64,000 bases of DNA from Cristatella mucedo (Eukaryota > Bryozoa > Phylactolaemata > Cristatellidae). Below are positions 26,601-38,800 of the stretch, one piece after another; position 1 is the first letter of the stretch; each line of letters starts with the position of its first letter. The stretch is taken from contig WPIO01000090.1 of the NCBI GenBank assembly GCA_009760855.2, positions 186,001 to 250,000 on the forward strand, written 5' to 3'. The notes under the pieces are model-generated. The model was not told where the DNA came from and did no database searches. It saw only the letters and a program-made list of their open reading frames with translations. The position numbers and the translations under genes are program-made.

Positions 26601-29600
26601 CACCCTTTTGACCGAGGAGGAAGAAGCACGGTGCTTTCGGCTCGAGCAGGAGAGGCCCGGCATAAGTCATAAGGTATCACCATCAGTCAGGGCCACAGAC
26701 CGACCCCAGGTGCGCTTAACAGCAAACGACTTGGAACACTCGGAACACAACCAAACTCAACAACGTTTAATTATCAACTCAAGTCCAGCAGACTTTAATG
26801 CTAACTGTAGCCTCTTTGTCGTCTGCGCCTCAGGAACGCTGCGCTCTGATTGGCTAGCGTCGTCGCTAGCGCCTAGTAGGAGGAACGATGAGTTCCGATT
26901 GGCTAGTCAAGATTGGAAGGACCCCCAAGCCTAGTTCTGCCAGACAGCATCTAGTCGTGGCAATGCGATAAGGCTGGGGTATGCATTCTCTCACCACGAT
27001 CTCAACATTCCTCCTTCCTTACTCTTAGCCAATATACATTTGAGTAGTAATTATTTTTTTAAATAATGCATAATATGCAATTGCCTACTGCAGTGTAGCC
27101 CTACCCCTAGGTCACTGCCGACCGTCGTAGACAATCATTGCATTTCTCGGGGCCTCGAGAGTTTGTCGGCACGACCTTTTTCATGTCGTGGCTAGGCGCT
27201 CCTTTGCGTGTTTGCAAATACACACGGTTCCTTTGTCTGTCTTCCAGCGGCCGTCGTGTCGTCATTAGCATCTCAGCTAACGTTACTGGTTTCACCAGTG
27301 CTGGCCCCACCACCTCTGCCTGCCCTTTAGACGTTACCACTTGCGCCGCTGGCACTTCCGGCGCCTCTTCGGACGTCACAGCCTCCTGCCTCTCCGATTC
27401 TGTAGCCTCCGGTTAAGCCACTGCTGCCGGCCCAGCCTCTTTCTCTGGCCAAGCCGACTCTGGCTCAGCCGTCTCTTGACTCCTCTACCTCTGCCTGCCC
27501 TTCACTCACGCTCACAACACCTAGGCCACAGTTTATGAACATCCGGTTTTAATCACGGTAATTCAGGAACTGCTAATTAACTCATGTGGCTGCCATGTTC
27601 CCCACCAATTAGCATGTCAGTGTTCCAATATATCCGCGGTATTAGAAAGATGTATGAATATAACATTTTGTCATTGCAAGTTGAAGACTTCATCTCACAC
27701 TTAACAAAGGGAATGTGAGATATATAGCTGAATCAGAAGGGCAGTTGAGGTAGTAAGTGGCACGGAAGTAGCATCTCAGGCTTTCTGGAAAGGGTGTGCC
27801 ATAGTCGGCAGCAGGAGAGCAGAAGTTAGTTCCACAGTCTAGGACCTGCAGAGCAAGAGTTTTTGCCAGTGGGCTTTAAGGATAGGAATGGAACTGCTAA
27901 TGTATAGTCTATACTGACGGCACGGGAGGCAGAAACTGGTGCAGCAGTTCAGCAAGGTATGAAATAGCTATGCCGTAGCGGGCCTTGTGGGTTAGCACAA
28001 GAACTTTACACTGTATCCTTTGATCAACATGCCGTCATCCAAGCTCTTTCAGCAAAGACACTTAGTCAAAGCTCGGGGATTTGGAAGCAAGCCTTGCAGT
28101 CACATTCATCACCAGCTTCAGTAGCCCAGTGACTTTTTTTTCTGTAGTTCAGCCAAAAGGAATTACAATAATCTAGCCGAGACAGAACCAACGAGCTAGT
28201 TAACAGCTGGCAGAGGCGACACCTGAATTCCAAGCACGAGTTGATGGTCACACAACAGCATCACCTATTAGATTAGCAGTCTTCTAGTCCAGCCACAAGC
28301 TTGGGCTGGGCCATGAATGGATGTTCCGTGAAATCGTCGTTTAGTTTAAGGAAATTTGCCGACATCCAAGACCGAATGTCTGCAAGGCAAACACTCAGTT
28401 TATTAGTCGATGCAGCAGATTCCGACGGTCGTATGACAAATACAGTTCGGTATTTTCAGCATCAGTGATAGCCTTTTTCATGAATCACTCCCCATCCCCA
28501 GGTTCAGTATAAATGGAAAACAGTAAAGGACCGAGGACAGACCCTGGTGGGACTCCAAGTGGCTGGTTTGATGGATGAGACCCGACCCCACAAGACACTC
28601 TATTGAAAGCGATAGGACAAGTACGATTTGAACCATATTTTTGAGTCATGGGGGGCTTGCTCCCTCCAAAGCCAGAGGCCATACTAAGTCATCCTTTTCA
28701 GCATACGACCTTTTCTTACAAAGACGATTAATGGGTATTATGTAGATATCGTATGTGATTATTATTATTATTAAATCCCTAACCCCACGTCTGTCCTGAA
28801 CCTGGTGCCTTTTTTATTTTCATTATTATTAACTCCATTGCCCCTGGTCTGAGCTTCAGCAGGGTGCTCGTCATTACCGACCGAGATGGTGGGCTCGTGC
28901 TCTGCCCCATATGTAAAGCGACTGAAGGATGAAGATTCAAGTTCTCTGAGGGTGCTATGCAAATGAAGTTTAAAAAAAAATATATACATTTGTATGCTGA
29001 CCTTGTGCATGTCACCCCTAACCATGTTATTTTTGTTGTTTATTGAGCATGCCATCACTAACCATTCGATTGTGCTTCCTTTGCAGCAGATATAAAATGC
29101 CTAGAAAGAGATTTGAGTTCTCTGAGGGCACTATTTCAAAGACATTATTATTATATTACTTATAAACAGTCTGCCTAATACCATGGTTACTGGAAATTGG
29201 GGTTTTGCAGATATGTAATTCGAATTTGGTCGGGATGCCACTCATAGCAGCTCTTATCTTCGGAAGGAAGGGCTGTGTGCTGGAAGCCATGCAACCGTTG
29301 GTGACAAATGCTTTGCTTCGGTGCTTTGGTCGGTCAAAATTGATGTTAGTTTGACTCCTATTCCGAGTGGAGGTAGTGTGTTCATCAACTTTTGAGAAGG
29401 CTAACCGGTTGCCTCTATTTTTCTAGCTGTCACTACTCTCATAATACAGTTGGGAGCTTGGCGATTTCATTTATTTGGCCCACCGGTTCTGCTTTGTTTT
29501 TGTGATTTGTTGTGTCTCCTCTCGGGCTGCAACCACAGACTGGCCGCCCAGCGTATTAGACGTTGTGCAGGTCGAGTTGACACCAATTACGTGGGATTTA

Positions 29601-32600
29601 CGATCAGCCCGGCTCACCTGACATCATCCTGCTTTATTTGCAGCAGATGTAAAGTACCTAGAAAGAGATTGAGTTCTCTGAGCGTGCTAGATCAAATGAA
29701 TGTTTATTATTATTATTATTATTATTATATCCTGCATTTGCTAGACACAGCAGCACACTCATTCAGCTATTCTAGGGTTGCCAGGGACCACTCGTGGGGG
29801 ACTACCCCCCCCCCACTAAATACTTGACCCATGGTTGTTGTGAAGCCGGCATGCTCTTTGGATGCACATCACTGCAGGCAAAATGGTTGCAGTTTGGCAC
29901 AAAATTTGCACTTTCAATTAACCACATTCATTTTGCACAGTGTGCCGGGATTTGGCTCGAGCAAATGAGTTGAAATATAAAGCCTAGGCTTTGGTATACC
30001 TGTGGTGATCATACTAAATGTAATCTCGATAGCTCAATCGCTAGAGCATTGCAATCCCTGGATTGCACGCCAAACAGCACCCAGTGCCACAACCGACCGC
30101 CTTTGTTGGTTTATGTATGTTTGTTTGCATGTCTCGGTATAACTCCGGAAAGTCTAAGTGCACGTGACTCTGGATATATTCTATAGCACATTACATTTAA
30201 AGCCTAAGCATCTTTCGGTATGCATGCGGTCGCCAACAGAATCTATCTCATGCAACAAATCCAAAGCAAGAAGCAGTGAGGAGCACAGTTGACTAAGTAG
30301 GTAGCATGAAACTTTCTACAAAAAAAAACGGTTTGAAAGGTTGTGCCTGAGTTGGCCTCTGGAGAGATGTCGCTGCATCACAGTTTTGGAAGTGAGTTCC
30401 ACGTTCTAGGGTCTGCAAAGGAAAGTCCTCTGTTGCCAGCGGTCTTCAAGTTAAAGACACAGAGCAGTTAATTTATTGTCCATTGAGGACCTGGAAGCAT
30501 AAGGAGACTGACATTATTGCAGTATTTGAGCTACGCATGAAGGATCGGAGAGCCATTGTGTGTCTTGTGAGTCAGAATAAGAATTTCTTTATGCATTCAT
30601 GGGTCAATCGTGAGCCATCGCAGCTCCTTCAGCAAAGGAGCGGCCTTGCTGGAAATCTTGTATTTGTTGCCCGACCTTGCAGCCGTATTCACCACCACCC
30701 ATAGGAGCTAAACCACTTTATTGTCCTGTGGTGGCATGCACATGACTGGTGTGCGCAACCACGCATGTACTTTCCCCTGTCAAGCCTCGTGCTGCCACTC
30801 GTGCTATCAGCCTTACTGTGCAATCAAAAAAGGGCACTTTTGATTCGCTCTTTCACTCTTCAGAGCGTTCTGTCGAACAATGGCGGTGCCGTTGCATTAT
30901 ACAAAAGAAGTGGCACTCAGGGCACTGGTCTAATAGACGTCGTGCTCTATGCTACCAGCACGGAATCAGCAGACAATATTGGAAAGCTTTTGATTCCTCG
31001 CCTCCTTTTGAGCGAGCGATCGGAGGTACTGGTTGAAGACACGAAGTGAGTATCCTGTAAGCTCCTGGCCACGTATGCGACACAAACGTCTTCGGTTAAG
31101 AGTCCACCGAGACTCCGCCAAACTGTTCTCCCATCATCGTGCTGTCCCACCATTGATTAGGACTGTACAAGCTTTTTCATGCACCCCACGGTGCTGTGCC
31201 TGACCGTCGTTGGCCCAAAAGCTCCTAGTGTTAGTGACTGCCAATGGCTGCAGCCAGCATGTGTTCTTGGGCGTCGACTGTACCATTGGCTGGTTACGCC
31301 AGGTTATACGGTGGCAATGGGACGCTCAGCCGCTGTTTCTGCAACACTACAAGTGAGCCGTCCTGCTTCACGTTGTCCATGCACCCGACGCCCGGTGGGG
31401 ACAACTTCTGCATCCGTAAGGATCAGCCGTTGTCACTCAAGTTCTGTCTCAACCGGACGGTGGCCGACGACCCCACCGGGATAAAAGAAGGACTGGCAAC
31501 GGCCATTGGTAGCAACTGCTCCTGTGTGTTCGGCTCCTACCATCTGAGCGGTATGTGTGAGCACCTATGCAAACTTGTCGATCTTTCCTGCCCAACCTAT
31601 TCGAACTATGCCTGAGAACTCGTATTTGCACTCGATCGCCAGGGTATCGGTAAGGCAGCGTAAAATGACTTCCGGACCCAGAAAGTTACTGTTCTGGTAT
31701 AAAAACTGTTACTGTAACGTGCGTTTATTCATTCGCAGTATATACAGTAAGACTTCGACTAAGCTATTGACTCGCAAACGGCTGGCGTTATCGCGCTCGA
31801 GACGTCAGGTCAACTTGAGAAAAGCTTATCCTCATTCGTGATGTGACCCACATGTGCTCTGAGCATTACAGCCACTTCAACCCAGAGATGTTCATATCGG
31901 TACAGAGATTGACTGGGTCACTTCGTTAATGTAACAGCCCTAAGCCAAATTCGAGTGTTGCAAAACAATTTAAAAAATATAATATAATGTCATTCATTTA
32001 TATAGCACCCCGAGAGAACTTAATCGCTCTTCAGACGCTTCCCGCGCGTGCCTCGGGGGGGGGGGGGCTCGAGCCCACGACCTCAGCCAGACCCTGGTCT
32101 GGGCGAGCACTTTTTACACTGGACCAAACCAGCTCGGCTAATTGAAAATTGTCTTCACGAATCCTGGCTGCACTCGGCACTGCAACCTTGTGCATTTATT
32201 CCAAAAGGAAGTCTTGCATCATGATGCCCGGTATCTGCTGCAGAAGCACTCCAGACCGTGACCCCTTTGCAGCCAAATTTTACAGTCTTCAGAAGGCAAT
32301 TATCTGCGAAGCCTTCATTGTTGCAGTCATGCTGGTAGTGCATACATTTGCAACTGCCATTAGTGGTGAATTTACTCATGTTACTATCCATTGGACTTCT
32401 CAAGCTTTGGACTTACGGTATTTATCAACGTTTACCCTTGAGCAGTATATAGATTTCAAGGTTCGGTTATTAACTTGTGGGTCTCTTCATTCTTACTGAT
32501 CAGGGTTTCGTATCGTACCACCCGTTCTTCTGACTGAAACCGTTTAGGTGTGTTTCTGTCCAACTTGAAATCCTTCCTTTGAAAACCCTTCTTTTCTGAT

Positions 32601-33924
32601 GTTCCTAAAGTCTGTAAATCACTCCTCTCCCCCCTCGATGGACGTCACGACATGCTTTAACTTGACAACGTTTAGAAAGATGGTAAATCCCCTCCTGCTC
32701 CTCAAATCATTCTCATTTTGCTCATATCTAGCCATAGGCCACATATCTTTCCCGACGATGATTGAACTCAATTAAGTTATATAAAAAGGGTACATGTTGG
32801 CTGATCACCACGGTTTTGACATCTTTTATGTTGGCCCAAGGTTTCTGTAACTGTTTTCTGCGGTCCTGCAGCTCTTTTCCATCAGCAAATGTACTTGGAA
32901 TGGTTCTTGCCACAACCGTATTTTTGGCGTTTTGTATACTCACTGTGTACTGCCTGAACCTTCTTGAAAAATTGCTACTTTCGAGAGGGGTGACACTTGA
33001 CGAACCTTATGCATCTCATTTGCAGTGTTCGATCAAAAAATTTCTTTAAAAAATCACAATTTTTCCAAACTCGCTTGAAATACCAAATGTCATTTCCCAT
33101 AATTTGCTACAACCATCGCTTCTTTATTTCAGCCATACTATATTCTGGTATTGTTTGATGGTCGGCTGCTTCAGCCGTGTAATTTATATGTAGTTGCTGC
33201 TAAAGAGCCTTGACCCAGGTTTATACGATATCTGTTGTTGGTTCTTAGTGGATTCTAATTTGTATGCTCTGTTTACTCCATCAGTTTGCCTTATGTTATG
33301 TTTCTACCTAGTTTTCTGCGACGTCCACTCACAAGAGGGGCAAAAAAAAGTTGATTTTGTGCTACCTTTACAAGCGCATGTACTCCGGCAAGCACTGAGA
33401 GTTGTGCATTGCCCTGCGGTCAAGCTTTGTGTACAATTTCACTTTCTTGGCGAATGCCGTCTCATTATCTTATTTCTATCGCTAGTGTTTGTAGTGACCT
33501 ATAAACAATTACTCCTGTGGAATTCATCGATTATTTTGCTACTCTCATGGTAGCCATTTCTTTAAAGCAAGGATGAATGGGTATGCACCTGGCGGCAGCT
33601 ACGGTTTGGTCGTCTGTTCGTGGCTTTCCTTCAGTCTTCTATCGGACTGACGTAAAAGTAGAACCCTGCTTCACTTCGTCGGTCGGTGTGCACTTTCCAT
33701 CATTGTTTGTACTGCCTCCATCATTGGCTATGCATTTAGCTAAGAGGAAGGCAAAACCTAAGCAATACCTGCAATAATCCGACCGTGTAAATGCACCTTT
33801 ATTAGTGCTGTCACTCTGCTTGCAGTTGGTAATAAAGAAAGGGCCGTGAAGCATAAGCACCTTGCCCCGGGGCTAAAACCTTGTGTAAATGTGTTTATTT
33901 ATTTATATTTATATTATTCTTATG

Positions 33925-33965
<41 letters not shown>

Positions 33966-35754
33966 ATGATATATAAAATCACTGAGAAGTCAATGTGGTT
34001 TGTATGTGTTGAATATGCTTAAACCTTAGGCTTGCAAGTATGCCGTGCTTAGGCATAGGGAAGAGCATGCATGGGCTGCTAAGTGTATGCCCCTGGGTCT
34101 TAGCTCTGTGGTAATGTTCTCTCTCTTTACGATCCAGGTCTAGAGTTCGAGTCCTACAGAGGGCGGTCCATTACTGCTCGGTGTAAGCAGTGGTGATACC
34201 CTTCGAGACTCGTCAGCCGCTATATAGATGAGGCTGTTAAATCAGCTAATCATTGTTTTTTGTTGGCTGGATCCTGTCGTGAGGTAGCTTTCCCTAATAA
34301 GATTTTTGCTTTGGCTGGCGATGGCGCCGATGATTTCTGCCATGTGTGTGTGCTGAAGCAGAGGGATATACTCGAATGCCTGCTTGGTTCATTCGTAAAT
34401 GTGCCCTTACAGATGTCGAATCCTTTGGAGATGTTGCGATAAGTCTTGCAATCTGTCCCACGCTCTGTCCTGAACACATACATGCATATTTGCATTCTAG
34501 GCATTCTCGGTGAGCCGCGATGGCACGCTAGGTAAGGCGGTTGCTTTTCACGACCTCGGGACCGAGGTCGTGTGTTCGATTCCTGCGGTGGGTGATCCTT
34601 TATTGCCTCTGCATGCAGTGGTGATAGCCGTATAGGCTCTTCTGTCGCTATACATGAGGCTTTTAAATCAGCTGGTATTTTTTTAAGCCATGGTTGTTTG
34701 CTGCCATCAGCACATTAGCAAAATTGTATGTGCATCCTTTAGTGCACTTGGCTTCAGCAGACACGTACAGCCGTGTACTACTTGAGCCAATGGCAGACTC
34801 GGTGCAGAGACTGCTGTGCCGCAGTGTGCCAAGGTTCAGAATACGTTTTTACTTAGTCGAGGCTTGTTGTGGTCGACCATGTTATTGGTATTGATCTAAC
34901 GAAAATCTGTAAGGTGCAATCTCCCGGCAGGGTACGTGAGTGTCGTCTGCTGCGTTGTGCAGATTTGTTAGCAAACGTCATCGAAGATTTGTGGTTCAGA
35001 CCCTGAGACACGACACCATGAGCTCCAATGATTTTGCCGAGGACAGTGCTCAGTGTTGGTGAAGATGTCACTTGCAGCTGTCACTTGTTGATGTGTATTG
35101 ATGTGTTGCACTATGTGCTCCCAGTGTATATTGTGGGCTACATGCGAGCGGTGGTTTTTGGTACACCCTGGAGAAAGTGCTTGATTTTCTCTATTAATCT
35201 GGACAAATAAATGAGAAGCCCTACCCAAGGCTGGAGCATGACACGGGTACTGTGTAGAGAGGCATTCAGCCGAGTTCCTTAGCTTACAATCAGTTTGCTT
35301 TCACCAGAGGTGCTATTGTGGAGAAAGAGAGTGAGTGAGGGGAGAGCAACGTGACTGTAAAAAAAAAAAAAAAGTGCCGCTTCCTCTCGTGCCGGCTGTC
35401 AATCTATAGTTGAGTCGATTAATTGTCATTGAAACCTTTACTTCAGACATGAAAACCTGTGGTGCAGGAGTGCAGTTCGATGCCTACGGGACATCACCAG
35501 AGCACTTGACTGCAATTGGTCGCAGCTTCGCAAATGTGCTCAGCCGTGGCATCCTATCCGATAAAGAGAAAGGTCTCATCCGGGCCATCAGCAGCAACTG
35601 CTCGCTCGACTGTGCCACCACCGTTGTATCAATAGGTAAGAACTACCTACTGGTCGGCCTAGTGTATGCATGCCTGTGTGCAGTTTCCTCTTTTTTCTCC
35701 TCACTTTCTCTCTTTATCGACATGTGGAGAGATACACGTTCTCTTCTCTCTCTC

Positions 35755-35846
<92 letters not shown>

Positions 35847-38800
35847 GATGTTTTTAACTTTTATGTCTGTCGTGCTTTTTTTACTTCCTTGTTTCCACTG
35901 CCCATACTGCTTATACTAAGGCTCGTTTGCATTAGTTAAGAGATCTCAAAATCGATGCAGTCGTCGACTTTTCACTTGACTAGTAAAGCTGGTTCAGCTT
36001 CTTCATTGAATGAAGCAAGATCGGCCGCGCGAGCTTCAGCTGGCGTGTACTCGATCACCTTAAATAGGCGCAGTACTAGATCCTTCAAAAATGTCGTCAT
36101 TTTCATATAGTTTGGCCACAGTGGTCCCTAATGCTAGCGCTTTCATAGTTTTCTCTGTGCACCGATAGACAAGTGTGCCAAAAGCTCGGCTTGCTTATCT
36201 CCACCATCGATGCAGTTGCCTTTATCTGACCGAGTAGCAAGCTATCGAGATGTCAGCCATTACAGAGATTGAAATGCACACTCCCTGTGCTTCCTTTTAT
36301 CCGGTGGGCTGCTATATCCAATGTTGCTGCTCCTGTTTCTTTGCCTAGGGAGAGAGTGAAGGTGCTTGCACTTCACGACCCAGATCGTGGGTTTTTGGGT
36401 CCTGCAGTAGGCAATGCTACAATGCCACCTGCACGTGGGGTACGAGTCATTGAGGCTCTTGAGCCGCAATATAAATAAGACGTCGGTTTAATCAGCTGAA
36501 CTTTTTGAAATAAGGAGTTTTTTACTCTGAACAGGCATGCTGTAGCCACTGGCAGTTGCCATGCAACCTTAGCAGTTTACCCCCAGTTTAGGGTAAGCAA
36601 GCAGCCGTGCCGTGCCAAAAACAGAAATTCTGAGTTCCCCAAGCATGATTTTCTGAGCCAAGTCCACAAGCAGCACCAATAAGATGCACATATGGACTTT
36701 ATCTTTCGCTGCCATCAGGCCATTGAAATCAGATGCCTGTATCCACAACCAGTCGTCAGTAGCCATGATTTTGAAGCTTAGTGCTGCACTGGCTAGTTAA
36801 GGATCTTGCCAGTTCTGTATTTTTCTCAAGGCCTGCGGTTCTCTCCTCGAAGGACCATTAAGACAAGTGATTATGGTTGTCCGAAGCCTCTTACAGGCTA
36901 GGCCAGAGTTTTATGCGCCGAGGAATTTGGCTGCCTGCTCTCCTTGGTACAGTCCACGCCGGCTTTCCATATGTAAATTGCAAAATGATGCAACTCCTCA
37001 CAGCTGCTCGCGAATGTAAATTGAAAGCTCTTGTCCTTGCCCACAAAGCATGCCATAGCCTAGCTCCTTGGTGTTCACCTAGATGAATCACTACAACAGT
37101 TGGCCTTTTCTTTTATTTTACGTGCCCATCCATATCCTCACTGCACAAAAACTCAGCTGTTCCTTTCTTTGGCCTATCAACTGATTTAATCAGATACGTT
37201 GGCTTTGCAGGTCACTGACTGCAAGTCGCACGCTGGCTTCTTTGTTTCCTGAGATTTGCTGCAGGCTGCTTACTGAGAGCCACGTAGGCTTTTAGTGTGC
37301 CATCCATCAAAGGCTCGGCAGCCTTAGGGCCTTCTATTCCGAATTGCATTGCATGTCGAACCACTGATGATGATAATAATAGTATTAATAATAATAATAA
37401 TAGCGGTAGCATGCACAGTGTCAGCATGCATTATATGGTTAGTGGTAACATGCGGTGTCAGTACGAATATGTACACAAAGGAAAAATCACAAGGGCCGAG
37501 CACATGATGTGATAAACAGCTGCAAGTCGTGACGTCAGTCCGCAGTGAGTTGCAGACTTTGGGAGTGCACGAATTAAGATGCCGGTCTCCAAAAGATTTC
37601 AGGTTCATTCAAGGCTCGGGTGAGCTATTTAATTGACAAAAGCAAGTAGTACGATGCCTGGTGGAGGGGTGGTTCTGACAGGTAGGCTGGAGCCAGCGAA
37701 TGTATGGACCTAAAAGTGAGTAATAACACCCTTTAAATCGATACACTGCTTGATTTGGTGCCAGTAAAAGTCGGCAAGAAGTGGCGTAATGTGGCAACTT
37801 TGACCTTCATGACAGACAAGCCTAGTTGCAGAGCCTTGCACTAACTATAAGCGCCTGATTGCTTAGGCCGGTAGACTTGCCAGCAATGATTTACAGAAGT
37901 TGAGATGGGATGTCACAAATTCGTGGACCAATTTAGACGATATCCCTGTCTAAGCAGGCCCAAATATTTGCGATGTTTTGTAGCTGAAAGTAGGCGGACT
38001 TGGCAGTGGAGCTGATGTGGTCATTTAGTGAAAGATCACTATTGAACAGGACAGTTAGATTCAGTGCAGTCTAGAGGAGATATACTGGCAGAGTCAATTT
38101 TGAGTGTTAAGCTTTCCAGTTTCTAACTCGTGCTAGGTTTGTACCTAACTAAGAAGTTGGTTTTATGTTCATTCAGTTTGATAAAGTTTGCTACCATGCA
38201 ATTGCTGATGGCAGCAATACATGCAGCAAGAGAGCTAATGATAATAATACAATTAATTTGTATAGTGCCCCAAGAGAACTTAATCTCTATTCAGGTGCTT
38301 CACATATGCCTCCGGGCTCGAGCCCACGACCTCAGCCAGAACGTAGTCGGGGGCGAGCACCTTAACCGCTGGACCAAACTAGCTCGGCTGAAAGAGTTCG
38401 ACATGCTTGACGGCTGGGATGGATCAAAGTATAGGTTTAGCTGTGTGTCATCTGCATAAAAGTGAAAGCCTAGATTGTACTTAATGACTTCATAGGCAAT
38501 AGGGAGGGGATACATTGTAAAAAGAAGTAGACCGAGGTTCTAGCACTGGGATAGCCCCTCCCCATACTTTAGTGGTTCCTCTGATTATTGCACTTTGAAA
38601 TCAATCCTCTGGAGTCTCCAACTGAGATATGACCTGAAGCAGTGTAGTGCAGTACCAGTGCTGCCCATGTGAGATGAGAGGTGCTCGAGAAATACTTGAT
38701 CAGTAGTTTTAAATGCTGCCAAGAAAAACAAGTAAAAGAAGCAGAAGGACTTTGTTTAAATCTGTATTCCGTATGTCGTTTTTACGCCGTAAGCAATGCT

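Noticed and set aside
35666..35939. ORFs with long Leu-Ser repeats
   Set aside because: They translate the (CT)n microsatellite in intron 12; only the part up to 35635 in the exon frame is coding.
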